Below are positions 35,261 to 46,250 of a stretch of DNA of 64,000 bases, one piece after another. Position numbers and translations under genes: made by a program. This stretch comes from Dermatobacter hominis (GTDB taxonomy: Bacteria; Actinomycetota; Acidimicrobiia; Acidimicrobiales; Microtrichaceae). A model generated the notes under the pieces. That model did no database searches. It saw only the letters and a program-made list of their open reading frames with translations, and was not told where the DNA came from. Every line of letters begins with the position of its first letter. The stretch's first letter is position 1. The DNA is taken from assembly GCF_020715685.1 (NCBI RefSeq), contig NZ_CP085840.1, positions 3,038,001 to 3,102,000 of the forward strand. The letters are read 5' to 3'.

Positions 35261-35264
<4 letters not shown>
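35163..35264 (+). CDS. 33-codon His/Pro/Arg-rich ORF linking kdpA to kdpB
   Basis: The ATG at 35163 overlaps the kdpA stop (TGATG), and its TGA at 35262-35264 overlaps the kdpB ATG (ACATGA). The frame fills the 97-base spacer exactly. The peptide is Pro/His/Arg/Thr-rich with no domain. It most likely carries ribosomes from kdpA to kdpB (translational coupling or a leader role); a functional peptide is possible but unproven. A chance frame of this size is common in GC-rich DNA, but overlap at both ends is not. Confidence 0.45.
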
Positions 35265-37398
<2,134 letters not shown>

Positions 37399-37399
<1 letters not shown>

Positions 37400-37992
37400 T
37401 GCGCCAGCAGCTCCGCTCGTTCGCCCGCCAGTCCGTCCCGGCCGTGGTCGTCCTCCTGGCCCTGACCGTCGTGTGCGGGCTGGCCTACCCGCTGCTCGTG
37501 ACCGGCGTGGCCGAGGCCGCCTTCCACGACAAAGCCGAGGGATCGCTCCTGACCGACGGCGACACGGTCGTCGGGTCGTCGCTGCTCGGCCAGGGCTTCG
37601 CCGCTCCGGCGTACTTCCACCCCCGCCCCTCCGCCGCGGGCGCGGGCTACGACGGCACCGCCTCCAGCGGCTCCAACCTGGGCCCGACCAACCCCGACTA
37701 CCTCGCCACGGTCGCCGAGCGGGCCGAGCAGTACCGGGCCGAGAACCGCCTGTCGCCCGAGGTCGAGGTCCCGGCCGACGCCGTGCAGGCCTCGGGCTCG
37801 GGCCTGGACCCGCAGATCTCGATCGCCAACGCCCGCCTCCAGGCCCCTCGCGTGGCCGAGGAGCGGGGCATGGACCTCGACGACGTCCTCGCCCTCGTCG
37901 ACGCCCACACCCAGGGTCGGCCGCTCGGCATCCTGGGCGACCCGGGAGTGAACGTGCTGGAGCTCAACCTGGCGCTCGATCGGGCAGGCTGA
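37399..37992 (+). CDS. kdpC: KdpC, chaperone-like subunit
   Basis: This is the 197-residue single-pass subunit of the KdpFABC complex. One transmembrane helix near residues 14-35 is followed by the conserved GSSLLGQGFAAPAYFHPRPSAAG motif region and a C-terminal soluble domain with VNVLELNLAL at the end. KdpC stabilises the pump and increases its ATP affinity. It is translationally coupled to kdpB by a one-base overlap and precedes kdpD by 4 bases. Confidence 0.96.
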
Positions 37993-37996
37993 CGGG

Positions 37997-40711
37997 GTGG
38001 ACGACCAGCCGACGGCGGCCCGTGGTGTGCTCAGGGTCTACCTGGGCGCCGCGCCCGGCGTCGGCAAGACCTTTGCCATGCTCGACGAGGGCCGACGCCG
38101 CCGAGCGCGCGGCACCGACGTCGTCGTCGGGCTGGTCGAGACCCACGGCCGGGCCAACACCGCCGCGCTGCTGGAAGGCCTGGAGCTGCTGCCGCGCCGC
38201 ACCGTCACGCACCGCGGGGCGGTGATCGAGGAGCTCGACGTCGACGCCGTGCTCGACCGCCGGCCCGGCGTGGTCCTCATCGACGAGCTCGCCCACACCA
38301 ACGCCCCGGGCTCGCGGAACGCCAAGCGCTGGGAGGACATCGACGAGCTCCTCGCCGCCGACATCGACGTCGTGTCGACGGTCAACATCCAGCACCTCGA
38401 GTCGGTCAACGACGTCGTCGAGCGCATCACCGGCGTGCGCCAGCAGGAGACCGTGCCCGACGCATGGGTCCGGGCCGCCGAGCAGGTGCAGCTGGTCGAC
38501 ATGACGCCCGAGGCACTGCGGCGGCGGATGGCGCACGGCAACGTGTACCCGGCCGACCGCATCGACGCCGCGCTCGGCAACTACTTCCGGGTCGGCAACC
38601 TCGGCGCGCTGCGCGAGCTGGCGCTGCTCTGGGTGGCCGACCGCGTCGAGGACGAGCTCCACACGTACCTCGAGGCCCACGGCATCACCGGCGCGTGGGA
38701 GACCCGCGAGCGCGTGCTCGTCGCGATCACCGGCGCGCCCGACGGCGACGGCGTGATCCGCCGCGCCGCCCGGCTGGCCCGGCGCAACCAGGGCGAGCTG
38801 ATCGGCGTGCACATCAGCCCGTCCGACGGGCTGGTCGACCGGCGCGGCCCCGACCTCGACCGGCACCGGCAGCTGCTCGAGGAGCTCGGTGGCACCTACC
38901 GCGAGGTGGTCGGCGACGACATCGCCGAGACGCTGGTCGCCGTCGCCCGCAGCGAGCGGATCACCCAGGTCGTCGTCGGTGCCAGCCGACGCTCCCGGCG
39001 CCAGGAGCTGACGCGCGGCTCGGTGGTGAACGACCTGCTGCGGCTGGCGCGTGACCTCGACGTCCACGTGATCTCCGCGCCCGACTCCGCGAGCGGTGGA
39101 GTGGCGGCGGTCGCCGCCCGGATCGGCGCCGGCCGGCTGCACACGCCGCTGCCCCGGCGGCGCCGCACCATCGCCTGGGCGCTGCTGCTCGTCGGCGGCC
39201 CGCTCCTCTTCCTCTCGCTGTTCCCGCTGCGCGACGACCTCGGTGTGCCCACCGCGATGCTGCTGGCGCTCACGTTGGTGGTCGCGGTCGGCACCATCGG
39301 CGGGCTCCTGCCCGGCGTCGTCGCGGCGATCGTCTGCTCGTTCGCCATCAACTTCCTGTTCGTGCCGCCGTACGGCACGTTCACCGTCACCCATGCCGAG
39401 AACGTCCTCGCCCTCGCGGTGTTCGTGGTCGTGGGCGCCACCGTGTCCACGCTGGTCGACCGCGTCGCGCGGAGGTCCGCCGAGTCGGCGAGGGCGCGCG
39501 CCGACGCCGACGCGCTGGCCCGCTCGGCGGCCGTGCTGTCCACCGACGCCGATCCGCTCCCGTCGCTGCTCGCCGAGGTCCGCAGATCCCTCGGCCTGGA
39601 GGCGGTCTCGCTCCTGCACGGCGACCCGGCGCTGGACGACGCGGTCGCCGGGCGCTGGGAGCTGGTGTCGAGCAGCGGCGAGGCGCCGCCCCGCCGCCCG
39701 GTCGACGGGTCTGTGCGAACGGTGACCGACGACGGTGACTGGCTGCTCGTGCTGCGCGGCGACGTGGACGCGGACGGGGTGGAGCTCCTCGAGACCTTCG
39801 TCGGCCAGGTGGCCGTGGCCGTCGACGCCGTCCGGCTGCGGCAGGAGGCGGCCGCCGCCGAGGCGCTGCTGCGGGCCGAGGAGCTCCGGACCGGGATCCT
39901 CCAGGCCGTGTCGCACGACCTCCGCACGCCGCTCGCGGGCATCAAGGCGTCGGTCACCTCGCTGCTGTCGCCCGACATGACGTTCGGGCCCGAGGACACG
40001 CGCGAGTTCCTGACGCTCATCGACGACGAGGTCGACCGGCTCGACCGCGTGGTCGGCAACCTGCTCGACATGAGCCGGCTGCAGTCCGGGGGCCTGCGGG
40101 TGCTGCGCCTGCCCACCCCGGTCGAGGACGTCGTGAGCGCTGCGGTGGCCGGCGTCGAGGACCCCGGGTCGCACGGGGTCGAGATGCGGGTGCCGGCCGA
40201 CCTGCCGCTGATCGACGTCGACCCCGCGCTCACCGAGCGCGCCGTGGCGAACGTCGTCGCCAACGCCCTCGCCGTGCAGCCCGAGGGCGAGCCGGTGGTG
40301 GTCGACGCCGCCGTCGTGGGCGACCGGGTGCACGTCCGGGTGATCGACCGCGGTCCCGGCATCCGCCCCGCCGACCGGGCGCGGGTGCGGGCGCCGTTCC
40401 AGCGCCTCGGCGACCGGTCGAACCAGGCGGGCGTCGGGCTCGGGCTCGCGATCGCCCACGGCTTCACCGTCACCGTCGGCGGACGGCTCGAGCTCGAGGA
40501 CACGCCGGGGGGCGGGCTGACCGCGGTGTTCGAGCTGCCGATCGCGCCGGTCGACGCCGGCGATGCCGGCGATGCCGGCGAGCCGGGGAAGCCCGGTCAG
40601 GCGGCGGAGGCCGGCGCCGCAGCCGAGCACGCGGCCGGCGAGTCCGAACCTGCGGCCGGCGACGACGCGGTGCCGACCGGGCTGGTGGCCACCGAGGGAG
40701 GCACGTCATGA
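37997..40711 (+). CDS. kdpD: KdpD, osmosensing histidine kinase
   Basis: This is a 904-residue sensor kinase. The domains are: the N-terminal KdpD domain with Walker A GAAPGVGKT (residues about 18-26) and a Walker B-like VLIDELAHTN; a universal-stress-like domain (about 235-360); DUF4118 with four transmembrane helices (about 385-490, motif VPPYGTFTV); a GAF-like domain; HisKA with SHDLRTPLAGIK (phospho-acceptor His); and a HATPase domain with GVGLGLAIAHGF. A 50-residue Ala/Gly/Glu tail follows the kinase. It senses K+ limitation or salt stress and phosphorylates KdpE. The GTG start has only a weak GACGGG ribosome site, consistent with coupling to kdpC. Confidence 0.96.
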   Translation: MDDQPTAARGVLRVYLGAAPGVGKTFAMLDEGRRRRARGTDVVVGLVETHGRANTAALLEGLELLPRRTVTHRGAVIEELDVDAVLDRRPGVVLIDELAHTNAPGSRNAKRWEDIDELLAADIDVVSTVNIQHLESVNDVVERITGVRQQETVPDAWVRAAEQVQLVDMTPEALRRRMAHGNVYPADRIDAALGNYFRVGNLGALRELALLWVADRVEDELHTYLEAHGITGAWETRERVLVAITGAPDGDGVIRRAARLARRNQGELIGVHISPSDGLVDRRGPDLDRHRQLLEELGGTYREVVGDDIAETLVAVARSERITQVVVGASRRSRRQELTRGSVVNDLLRLARDLDVHVISAPDSASGGVAAVAARIGAGRLHTPLPRRRRTIAWALLLVGGPLLFLSLFPLRDDLGVPTAMLLALTLVVAVGTIGGLLPGVVAAIVCSFAINFLFVPPYGTFTVTHAENVLALAVFVVVGATVSTLVDRVARRSAESARARADADALARSAAVLSTDADPLPSLLAEVRRSLGLEAVSLLHGDPALDDAVAGRWELVSSSGEAPPRRPVDGSVRTVTDDGDWLLVLRGDVDADGVELLETFVGQVAVAVDAVRLRQEAAAAEALLRAEELRTGILQAVSHDLRTPLAGIKASVTSLLSPDMTFGPEDTREFLTLIDDEVDRLDRVVGNLLDMSRLQSGGLRVLRLPTPVEDVVSAAVAGVEDPGSHGVEMRVPADLPLIDVDPALTERAVANVVANALAVQPEGEPVVVDAAVVGDRVHVRVIDRGPGIRPADRARVRAPFQRLGDRSNQAGVGLGLAIAHGFTVTVGGRLELEDTPGGGLTAVFELPIAPVDAGDAGDAGEPGKPGQAAEAGAAAEHAAGESEPAAGDDAVPTGLVATEGGTS

Positions 40712-41415
40712 GCAGGATCCTCGTCGTCGACGACGAGCCGCAGATCCGCAAGGCGCTGTCGGTCACGCTGCGGGCCAGCGGCCACGACGTCGACGCGGTC
40801 GGCACCGGCGAGGAGGCGCTCACCCGCGTCGCCGGCTCGCACCCCGACGCCGTGATCCTCGACCTCGGCCTGCCCGGCATCGACGGCATCGACGTGATCG
40901 AGGGCCTGCGCGGCTGGACCGACGTGCCGATCGTCGTCCTGTCGGTGCGGGGCGAGGAGTCCGACAAGATCGCCGCCCTCGACGCGGGCGCCGACGACTA
41001 CGTGACCAAGCCGTTCGGCATGGGGGAGCTGCTGGCCCGGCTCCGGGTCGTGCTGCGACGCCAGCAGCCCGACACGTCGGTCGCCTCGGTGGTCACGCCT
41101 AACTTCACGATCGACCTCGTCGCCCGCCGCGTCACCGTGCAGCGCGACGGCGCCGAGGAGGAGGTGCGGCTGACGCCGATCGAGTGGGGCCTGGCCGAGC
41201 GGCTCACCACCAACCCCGGCCGGCTCATCACCCAGCGTCAGCTGCTCACCGAGATCTGGGGCCCCGGCGTCAGCGACCAGACCCAATACCTGCGGGTCCA
41301 CATGTCGAACCTGCGCCACAAGCTCGAACCCGACCCGTCGCGGCCGCGCTACTTCCACACCGAGTCGGGCATGGGCTACCGGTTCGAGCCGACGCCGATC
41401 AGCACGGCGCCGTAG
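40708..41415 (+). CDS. kdpE: KdpE, OmpR-type response regulator
   Basis: This is a 235-residue response regulator: receiver domain with acidic pocket DDE at 8-10, phospho-acceptor D52 and the conserved Lys in YVTKPF, then an OmpR/PhoB winged helix (LTPIEWGLAERL...YLRVHMSNLRHKLEPDP...GMGYRFEP). It activates the kdp genes when phosphorylated by KdpD. Its ATG overlaps the kdpD stop (ATGA). The phased GCGCGTCA repeats upstream of the operon are a plausible target. Confidence 0.96.
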   Translation: MSRILVVDDEPQIRKALSVTLRASGHDVDAVGTGEEALTRVAGSHPDAVILDLGLPGIDGIDVIEGLRGWTDVPIVVLSVRGEESDKIAALDAGADDYVTKPFGMGELLARLRVVLRRQQPDTSVASVVTPNFTIDLVARRVTVQRDGAEEEVRLTPIEWGLAERLTTNPGRLITQRQLLTEIWGPGVSDQTQYLRVHMSNLRHKLEPDPSRPRYFHTESGMGYRFEPTPISTAP

Positions 41416-41436
41416 TCCGGCGCTCGCGGGCACGCG

Positions 41437-41521
41437 TTCTCGGGGACATCACCAAGAAGCCCGATCCGGCTTTCTCGGGGACGACCGATCGCTGAGCGAA
41501 CGCTAATCCCCGAGTTCGGTG
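41437..41521 (+). repeat. 85-base element, copy B (right of the kdp operon)
   Basis: This is a direct-orientation copy of the element at 31966-32050, gap-free, with 14 substitutions. Several substitutions break the stems, so this copy looks older or decayed. It lies between the convergent ends of kdpE and the DUF4062-STAND gene. Confidence 0.85.
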
Positions 41522-41534
41522 GCGGTGGGGCTCG

Positions 41535-44138
41535 CTACTGCGGGAGCGGGGCGCGCTCGGCGGTGCGACCGAGCGCCTCGGCGACCAGCTTCTCGAGCGG
41601 CAGCGACCGGCCGAGCGTCCACGCCCGGTCGAGCTCCTCGGGGTCCATCGCCGCCCGCAGGCGCTCGACGCTCTCGTCGTGCAGCGGCTGCAGGAACGGG
41701 AGGATGGCGAGGCCGGTCGCCTCGCGCTGGAGCTCGGCGGCGCCGTGCAGGAGCGCCGACCACTCGGGCTCCTCGTGCGCGCTGGCGAGGTTGGCGAGCA
41801 GCTGGATGCTCTCGCCCAGGCCGCGGGCGTCGCGGATCGACCACCGCAGCTCGAGGCTCTCGGTGATCGGCGCCACCGCGGCCCGGGTGTCGCCCTCCAT
41901 GATCGACACGATCCCGACGCTGAACTGCGCCCAGGCCACGCCCCACGGCTGCACCACGAGGCGGGTGAGGTCGAGGGAGCACTGGAGCTCGTCGCGCATG
42001 CGGGCGAGGTCGCCCTCGAGGAACCGCGCGTAGGCGAGCCCGAAGTGCGCGAGGCCGCGCAGGAAGACCTCGTCGAGCCGGGTCGCGATCTCGAGGCACT
42101 CGCTGAACAGCTCCTGGGTCCGCTCGGGGATCCCCAGGCTGAACACGACGTTGCCGAGCTCGGCGACGGTCCAGCCCAGCTGCAGCTCGGTGCCGTGCTC
42201 GCGGACGAGCTCGAGGCCCTCTTCCATCAGCTCGCGTGCCCGTTCGAAGTCGCCCTGCAGCGCCACGACCCACCCGAGCGCGCTGAGCGCCCGGCCGCGG
42301 ATCGCGGAGCGGTCGTCGGTGGTGAGCGCCAGGAGGTCGCCGAGGCGGCGTTCGCCCTCGCGGTACTGGCCGCCGACGTCCCAGTAGGGCCACATCGCCG
42401 CCGCGACCCGGCAGCCGAGCAACGGGTCGCCCGCACCCGCGGCGTGGTCCATCGCGCTGCGCAGGTTGTCGTGCTCGGCGTCGAGCAGGGCGAGCCAGTC
42501 GGGCATCTCGCTCGTCCAGAAGCCGGTCCACGCCTGCTCGGCCAGGCCCACGTGGAAGTCGAGGTGCCGATCCCACGTGGCCTCGGCCTCGCCGGCCTTC
42601 ACCAGCTGCTCGACCGCGTACTCGCGGATGGTCTCGAGCACGGTGAACCGGACGCGGTCCGAGCTCGACGGGTCGGTGTCGATGGACGACACGACGAGCG
42701 ACCGGTCGACGAGGTTCTCGAGGATGTCGAGCACGCGGAGCGGGTCGACGTCGTCGCCCGAGCAGACGTGCTCGGCGGCTTCGATGCCGGTGCCGCCGGC
42801 GAACACGCCGAGCCGGCGGAAGACGGCCTTCTCGTCGGGCTCGAGGTGGTCGTGGCTCCAGGCGATCGTCGAGCGCATCGTGCGGTGGCGCTCGGGCAGG
42901 TCGGGCGACGAGCCGGCGAGCGAGTCGAGCCGGTGCTCGAGCCGCGCCAGCAGGTCGGCCGGCTGCTGCACGCGCATGCGCGCCGCGGCGAGCTCGAGTG
43001 CGAGCGGCAGTCCGTCGAGCTGCCGGACGATCTCGGCGATGACCGCCACGTTCCGTTCGTCGAGCCGGAAGCGGGGCCGGACGCGCCTCACCCGCTCGAC
43101 GAGCAGGTCGACCGCCGGCGAGGCGGCCACCGCGTCGAGCGTCGCCTGCTCGTCGGGGTCGGGCACCGCGAGCGGCAGCAGGGGGAACTCCTGCTCCCAG
43201 CGGAGGCGCAGGGCCTGGCGGCTGGTGACCAGCATCCGGACGCCCTCGGTGGCGCCGAGCACGTCGGCCAGGTCGCTCGCGCCGGCGACGACGTGCTCGA
43301 AGTTGTCGATGACGAGAAGGACGCGCTCGCCCCGCAGCACGCTCGCGATCGCGTCCACCAGCGACCGGCCGCCGGCGTCCTTGATGCCGACGCTCGCGGC
43401 GATCGTCGGCAGCACCAGAGCCGGGTCGCGCAACCCGGTGAGGTCGACGAACACGACCCGTTGGTCGCCCTGCTCCCGGCAGCGGCGGGCGACCTCGATC
43501 GCCAGGCGGGTCTTGCCGCTCCCGCCGGAACCGGTGATCGTCACGAGCCGGTTGTCGTCGTCGCACACCATCTGCAGGAGGGTGGCGAGCTCGACGTCAC
43601 GGCCGATGATCGGCGACGGCGCCTGGGGCAGCGCCGGCTGCTCGAGCGCCGGGCGCGGTTGGTCGTCGGTCCGGGCGACGGCGGTCTCGAACACCTCGCT
43701 GAGCATCACGGCCAGGTCGGTCTCGACCAGCTCGCGGAGCTCCTCGGGCGTGGCGAACGATCGGTACGAGGTCGAGTCGCTGTCGCGGATGCGGTCGAGC
43801 AGCTCGACCAGGCGCTCGTCGCGGTGGTCCGAGTCCTTGATGTAGACGAGCTTCGGGTGGTCCTTCGCGAGGACCCACTCGTGCTCGAGCCCCGAGATCT
43901 CCATGTCGGGTGCGACCCAGCCGTAGCGCTCCCAGTACAGGCCGATGAAGACGTGGGACTGCTCGAGGTAGGCCTGGTACAGGTCGGCCGGCGGGTGCGG
44001 TCGCGCCCCGAGCTCGAACATCACCGGGACGAGCCGCAGGCGCGTGATCGCCTCCTTCACGGCGGCGCGCTCGGGAGCCATCTCCTGCAGGGTCGAGCTG
44101 ACGAAGACCCTGAGCCGCTGGTCCGGTGTACGGATCAC
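41535..44138 (-). CDS. DUF4062-STAND ATPase with TPR-like repeats
   Basis: This 867-residue, NLR-like protein begins with a DUF4062 domain (about 8-110: RVFVSSTLQEMAPERAAV, then SHVFIGLYWERYGWV), a flavodoxin/TIR-like fold. A STAND ATPase follows with Walker A GSGGSGKT at 203-210 and LLVIDNFEHV, then a winged-helix segment and TPR-like helical repeats to the end. DUF4062-STAND proteins are candidates for immune or conflict signalling but are uncharacterised. A TACTTT -10 box (44145-44150) lies exactly 6 bases before the GTG at 44138, so I use this start and expect a leaderless mRNA; the open frame upstream is ignored. Confidence 0.85.
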   Translation of the reverse strand: MIRTPDQRLRVFVSSTLQEMAPERAAVKEAITRLRLVPVMFELGARPHPPADLYQAYLEQSHVFIGLYWERYGWVAPDMEISGLEHEWVLAKDHPKLVYIKDSDHRDERLVELLDRIRDSDSTSYRSFATPEELRELVETDLAVMLSEVFETAVARTDDQPRPALEQPALPQAPSPIIGRDVELATLLQMVCDDDNRLVTITGSGGSGKTRLAIEVARRCREQGDQRVVFVDLTGLRDPALVLPTIAASVGIKDAGGRSLVDAIASVLRGERVLLVIDNFEHVVAGASDLADVLGATEGVRMLVTSRQALRLRWEQEFPLLPLAVPDPDEQATLDAVAASPAVDLLVERVRRVRPRFRLDERNVAVIAEIVRQLDGLPLALELAAARMRVQQPADLLARLEHRLDSLAGSSPDLPERHRTMRSTIAWSHDHLEPDEKAVFRRLGVFAGGTGIEAAEHVCSGDDVDPLRVLDILENLVDRSLVVSSIDTDPSSSDRVRFTVLETIREYAVEQLVKAGEAEATWDRHLDFHVGLAEQAWTGFWTSEMPDWLALLDAEHDNLRSAMDHAAGAGDPLLGCRVAAAMWPYWDVGGQYREGERRLGDLLALTTDDRSAIRGRALSALGWVVALQGDFERARELMEEGLELVREHGTELQLGWTVAELGNVVFSLGIPERTQELFSECLEIATRLDEVFLRGLAHFGLAYARFLEGDLARMRDELQCSLDLTRLVVQPWGVAWAQFSVGIVSIMEGDTRAAVAPITESLELRWSIRDARGLGESIQLLANLASAHEEPEWSALLHGAAELQREATGLAILPFLQPLHDESVERLRAAMDPEELDRAWTLGRSLPLEKLVAEALGRTAERAPLPQ

Positions 44139-44144
44139 CGATCG

Positions 44145-44150
44145 AAAGTA
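44145..44150 (-). promoter_or_regulatory. -10 box for leaderless DUF4062-STAND mRNA
   Basis: TACTTT on the minus strand, 6 bases before the GTG start. Confidence 0.5.
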
Positions 44151-44236
44151 TGCAGGACCGCCTTCCACGGGGGAACGGCTCCAACCCGAATCCCCCGCGG
44201 CGGCCTCGTCGGATCGGCGCGGGCCCGCCGGCGCGG

Positions 44237-45028
44237 TCACCGATCGGTCGGCGCTCCCGGCGGCTCGTCGACGCCCCTGCCGTCGACCACCCCGCCGTCG
44301 ACCACCCTGCCGTCATCCATGTAGATGATCCGGTCCGCCGCCCGGGCGACGTGGTCGTCGTGGGTCACGACGACGACCGTCACGTCCTCCTCCGAGCGGA
44401 GGTGCTCCATGAGCCCGAGGACGAGGTCGACGGAGCGGCTGTCGAGCGACCCGGTCGGCTCGTCGGCCAGCAGGAGCGCCGGCCGGTTGGCCAGGGCCCG
44501 GGCGATCGCCACCCGCTGGCGCTCGCCGCCCGACATCTGCGGCGGCCGTCGGTGGCCGAGGTGGCCGAGCTCGACGAGGTCGAGCAGCTCCTGCGCCCGC
44601 TGCTTCCGCTGCCGGCGATCGGTGTGCGACCCCATCATCGCCACCCCGATGTTGGCCATGGCGTCGAGGTGGGGCAGCAGGTTGTGCATCTGGAAGACGA
44701 GCCCGACCTCGGTGCGCCGGTAGCGGTTCACGTGGTCGGGGTGCGTGATGTCGTGGCCCTCGACGCGCAGCGTGCCGCTGTCGGGGTGGTCGAGCGCGGC
44801 GAGCAGGTGCAGGAGCGTGGACTTGCCGCAGCCCGACCGGCCGGTGATGGCGACGTACTCGCCCGACTGCACGGTCATCGTCAGGCCGTCGAGGGCCGTG
44901 ACGAGGCCGCGGTCGAAGGTCTTGCGCACGTCCACCGCCTCGATCGCCGGCCTGGCCAGCGTGGCGGTCGCGCCGGCGCCGCTCCCCGTCGCGGCGGGGA
45001 CGGGCTCGTCCGTCGTCGGATCACTCAC
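44237..45028 (-). CDS. ABC transporter ATP-binding protein, MacB/LolD type
   Basis: This is a 263-residue ATPase with Walker A GRSGCGKST, signature MSGGERQRVAIARALANRP, Walker B LLLADEPTGSLD and a switch His in VVVVTHDDHV. The sequence is of the LolD/MacB class that drives FtsX-like permeases. The N- and C-terminal extensions are Ala/Thr/Pro-rich. The GTG at 45028 lies 8 bases inside the end of the permease gene, so they are translated together. A likely role is extrusion of a lipid, peptide or drug, or envelope mechanotransmission. Confidence 0.92.
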   Translation of the reverse strand: MSDPTTDEPVPAATGSGAGATATLARPAIEAVDVRKTFDRGLVTALDGLTMTVQSGEYVAITGRSGCGKSTLLHLLAALDHPDSGTLRVEGHDITHPDHVNRYRRTEVGLVFQMHNLLPHLDAMANIGVAMMGSHTDRRQRKQRAQELLDLVELGHLGHRRPPQMSGGERQRVAIARALANRPALLLADEPTGSLDSRSVDLVLGLMEHLRSEEDVTVVVVTHDDHVARAADRIIYMDDGRVVDGGVVDGRGVDEPPGAPTDR

Positions 45029-46139
45029 GGCGCATCGCCTCCTGTGGTGAGAGCCGGGCGGCGCGCAGCGCCGGGTAGAGGGCGCCGAGCGCGGTCACCG
45101 CCGTCGCGGTCACGAGCGCCCGGCCGAAGACCCATGCCTCGAACGTCGGCTTGAGGACGCCCCGGAGGTCGGGCAGGTCGGCGAGGACCCACACCGCGAG
45201 GAAGCCGAGGCCCACACCCAGGCAGGCGCCGATGAAGGCGATGATCGCGGCCTCGCCGAAGATCAGCGCGACGAGCCGCTTGCGCGACCAGCCGATGGCG
45301 CGCAGCACCCCGAACTCGCGGTAGCGCTCGACGAGCGACAGGAGCATCGCGTTGGCGACGACGATCGCACCGACGACCACCGCCACGATCGTCGCGGCGC
45401 GGTCGGCGCCGCTGATCAGCTGGTAGCCCCGGTCGGCCCGACCGAACTCGAGCAGGTTGCGGATGCCGATCAGCACCGGGTTCTCGTCCTCGATCCGCCG
45501 TTCGAGCGGCGCCACCGCCGTGCCCTCGTCGGTCTTCACGAAGAACAGGGACAGGCCGCCGGGCTGGCGCTCGTAGGCCTGGAACGGGACGAGCGGGAAC
45601 ATGATCGTGCTGTCGCCGAAGGTGTTGCCGGTGTTGAACACGCCGACGACCGTCCGGTCGGAGTCGGCGATGTGCAGCGTGTCGCCGGGCCCGATGCCCA
45701 GGTCCTGTGCGAGGCGAACGCCGACCATGATCTGGTCCTCCGCCGTCGGGTCGAACGGGCGGCCGTCGGCGATCCGGACCCCGAACGGCGCCAGGTCCTC
45801 GGGCCGGATGCCGACCTCGACGACGAGCGGGTGGGTCTCGTCGAGCTCCGTGGTGCTGAGCAGCACGCCGATCGCGCTGCTGACCCCCGGCGTCTGCTGC
45901 ACCCGCTGGAGCTGCTGCTCGGTGAGCGCGCTCTCGAGGAGGTCGTTCAGGCCCTTCTGCGAGATCGTGAAGTCCGCCGCGCCGACCTCGAGCACGCCGG
46001 CCGCCGTGGTGCGGATGCTGTCGGTCACGATCCCGAGCGTCACGACGACGAGCACGCCGACGGCGACGGCCGCGGCGGTCAGCATCGACCGGACCTTCTT
46101 CGACCACACGTTGTGGCCGATCAACCAGATGAACGACAT
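45021..46139 (-). CDS. FtsX-like permease (MacB type)
   Basis: This is a 372-residue permease: N-terminal transmembrane helix (residues about 15-40, MLTAAAVAVGVLVVVTLGI), an extracellular MacB periplasmic-type domain (about 45-230), then three C-terminal helices with the FtsX signature (SLVERYREFGVLRAIGWSRKR in the loop). The ATG at 46139 has a GAGGGAGAG site. It is co-translated with the downstream ATPase by an 8-base overlap. Substrate is unknown; the neighbour upstream is a divergent luciferase-like gene. Confidence 0.9.
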   Translation of the reverse strand: MSFIWLIGHNVWSKKVRSMLTAAAVAVGVLVVVTLGIVTDSIRTTAAGVLEVGAADFTISQKGLNDLLESALTEQQLQRVQQTPGVSSAIGVLLSTTELDETHPLVVEVGIRPEDLAPFGVRIADGRPFDPTAEDQIMVGVRLAQDLGIGPGDTLHIADSDRTVVGVFNTGNTFGDSTIMFPLVPFQAYERQPGGLSLFFVKTDEGTAVAPLERRIEDENPVLIGIRNLLEFGRADRGYQLISGADRAATIVAVVVGAIVVANAMLLSLVERYREFGVLRAIGWSRKRLVALIFGEAAIIAFIGACLGVGLGFLAVWVLADLPDLRGVLKPTFEAWVFGRALVTATAVTALGALYPALRAARLSPQEAMRRE

Positions 46140-46250
46140 GGCGACTCTCCCTCGTCGCGTGTTCGCCCCGCTGCCGGTGTCCCGCTCCTCCGTAGTGTGC
46201 CGCGCCGGGCCGCCGGTGCGAGCGGAAAGTGCGCGTGCGACACTCGCGGG

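Noticed and set aside
37964-40630. 888-residue minus-strand open frame opposite kdpD
   Set aside because: Frame shadow caused by high GC in the third codon position of kdpD; no start site or recognisable domains.
40554-40700. Repetitive GATGCCGGC stretch at the end of kdpD as a separate repeat element
   Set aside because: It is only low-complexity coding for the Ala/Gly/Glu tail of KdpD.
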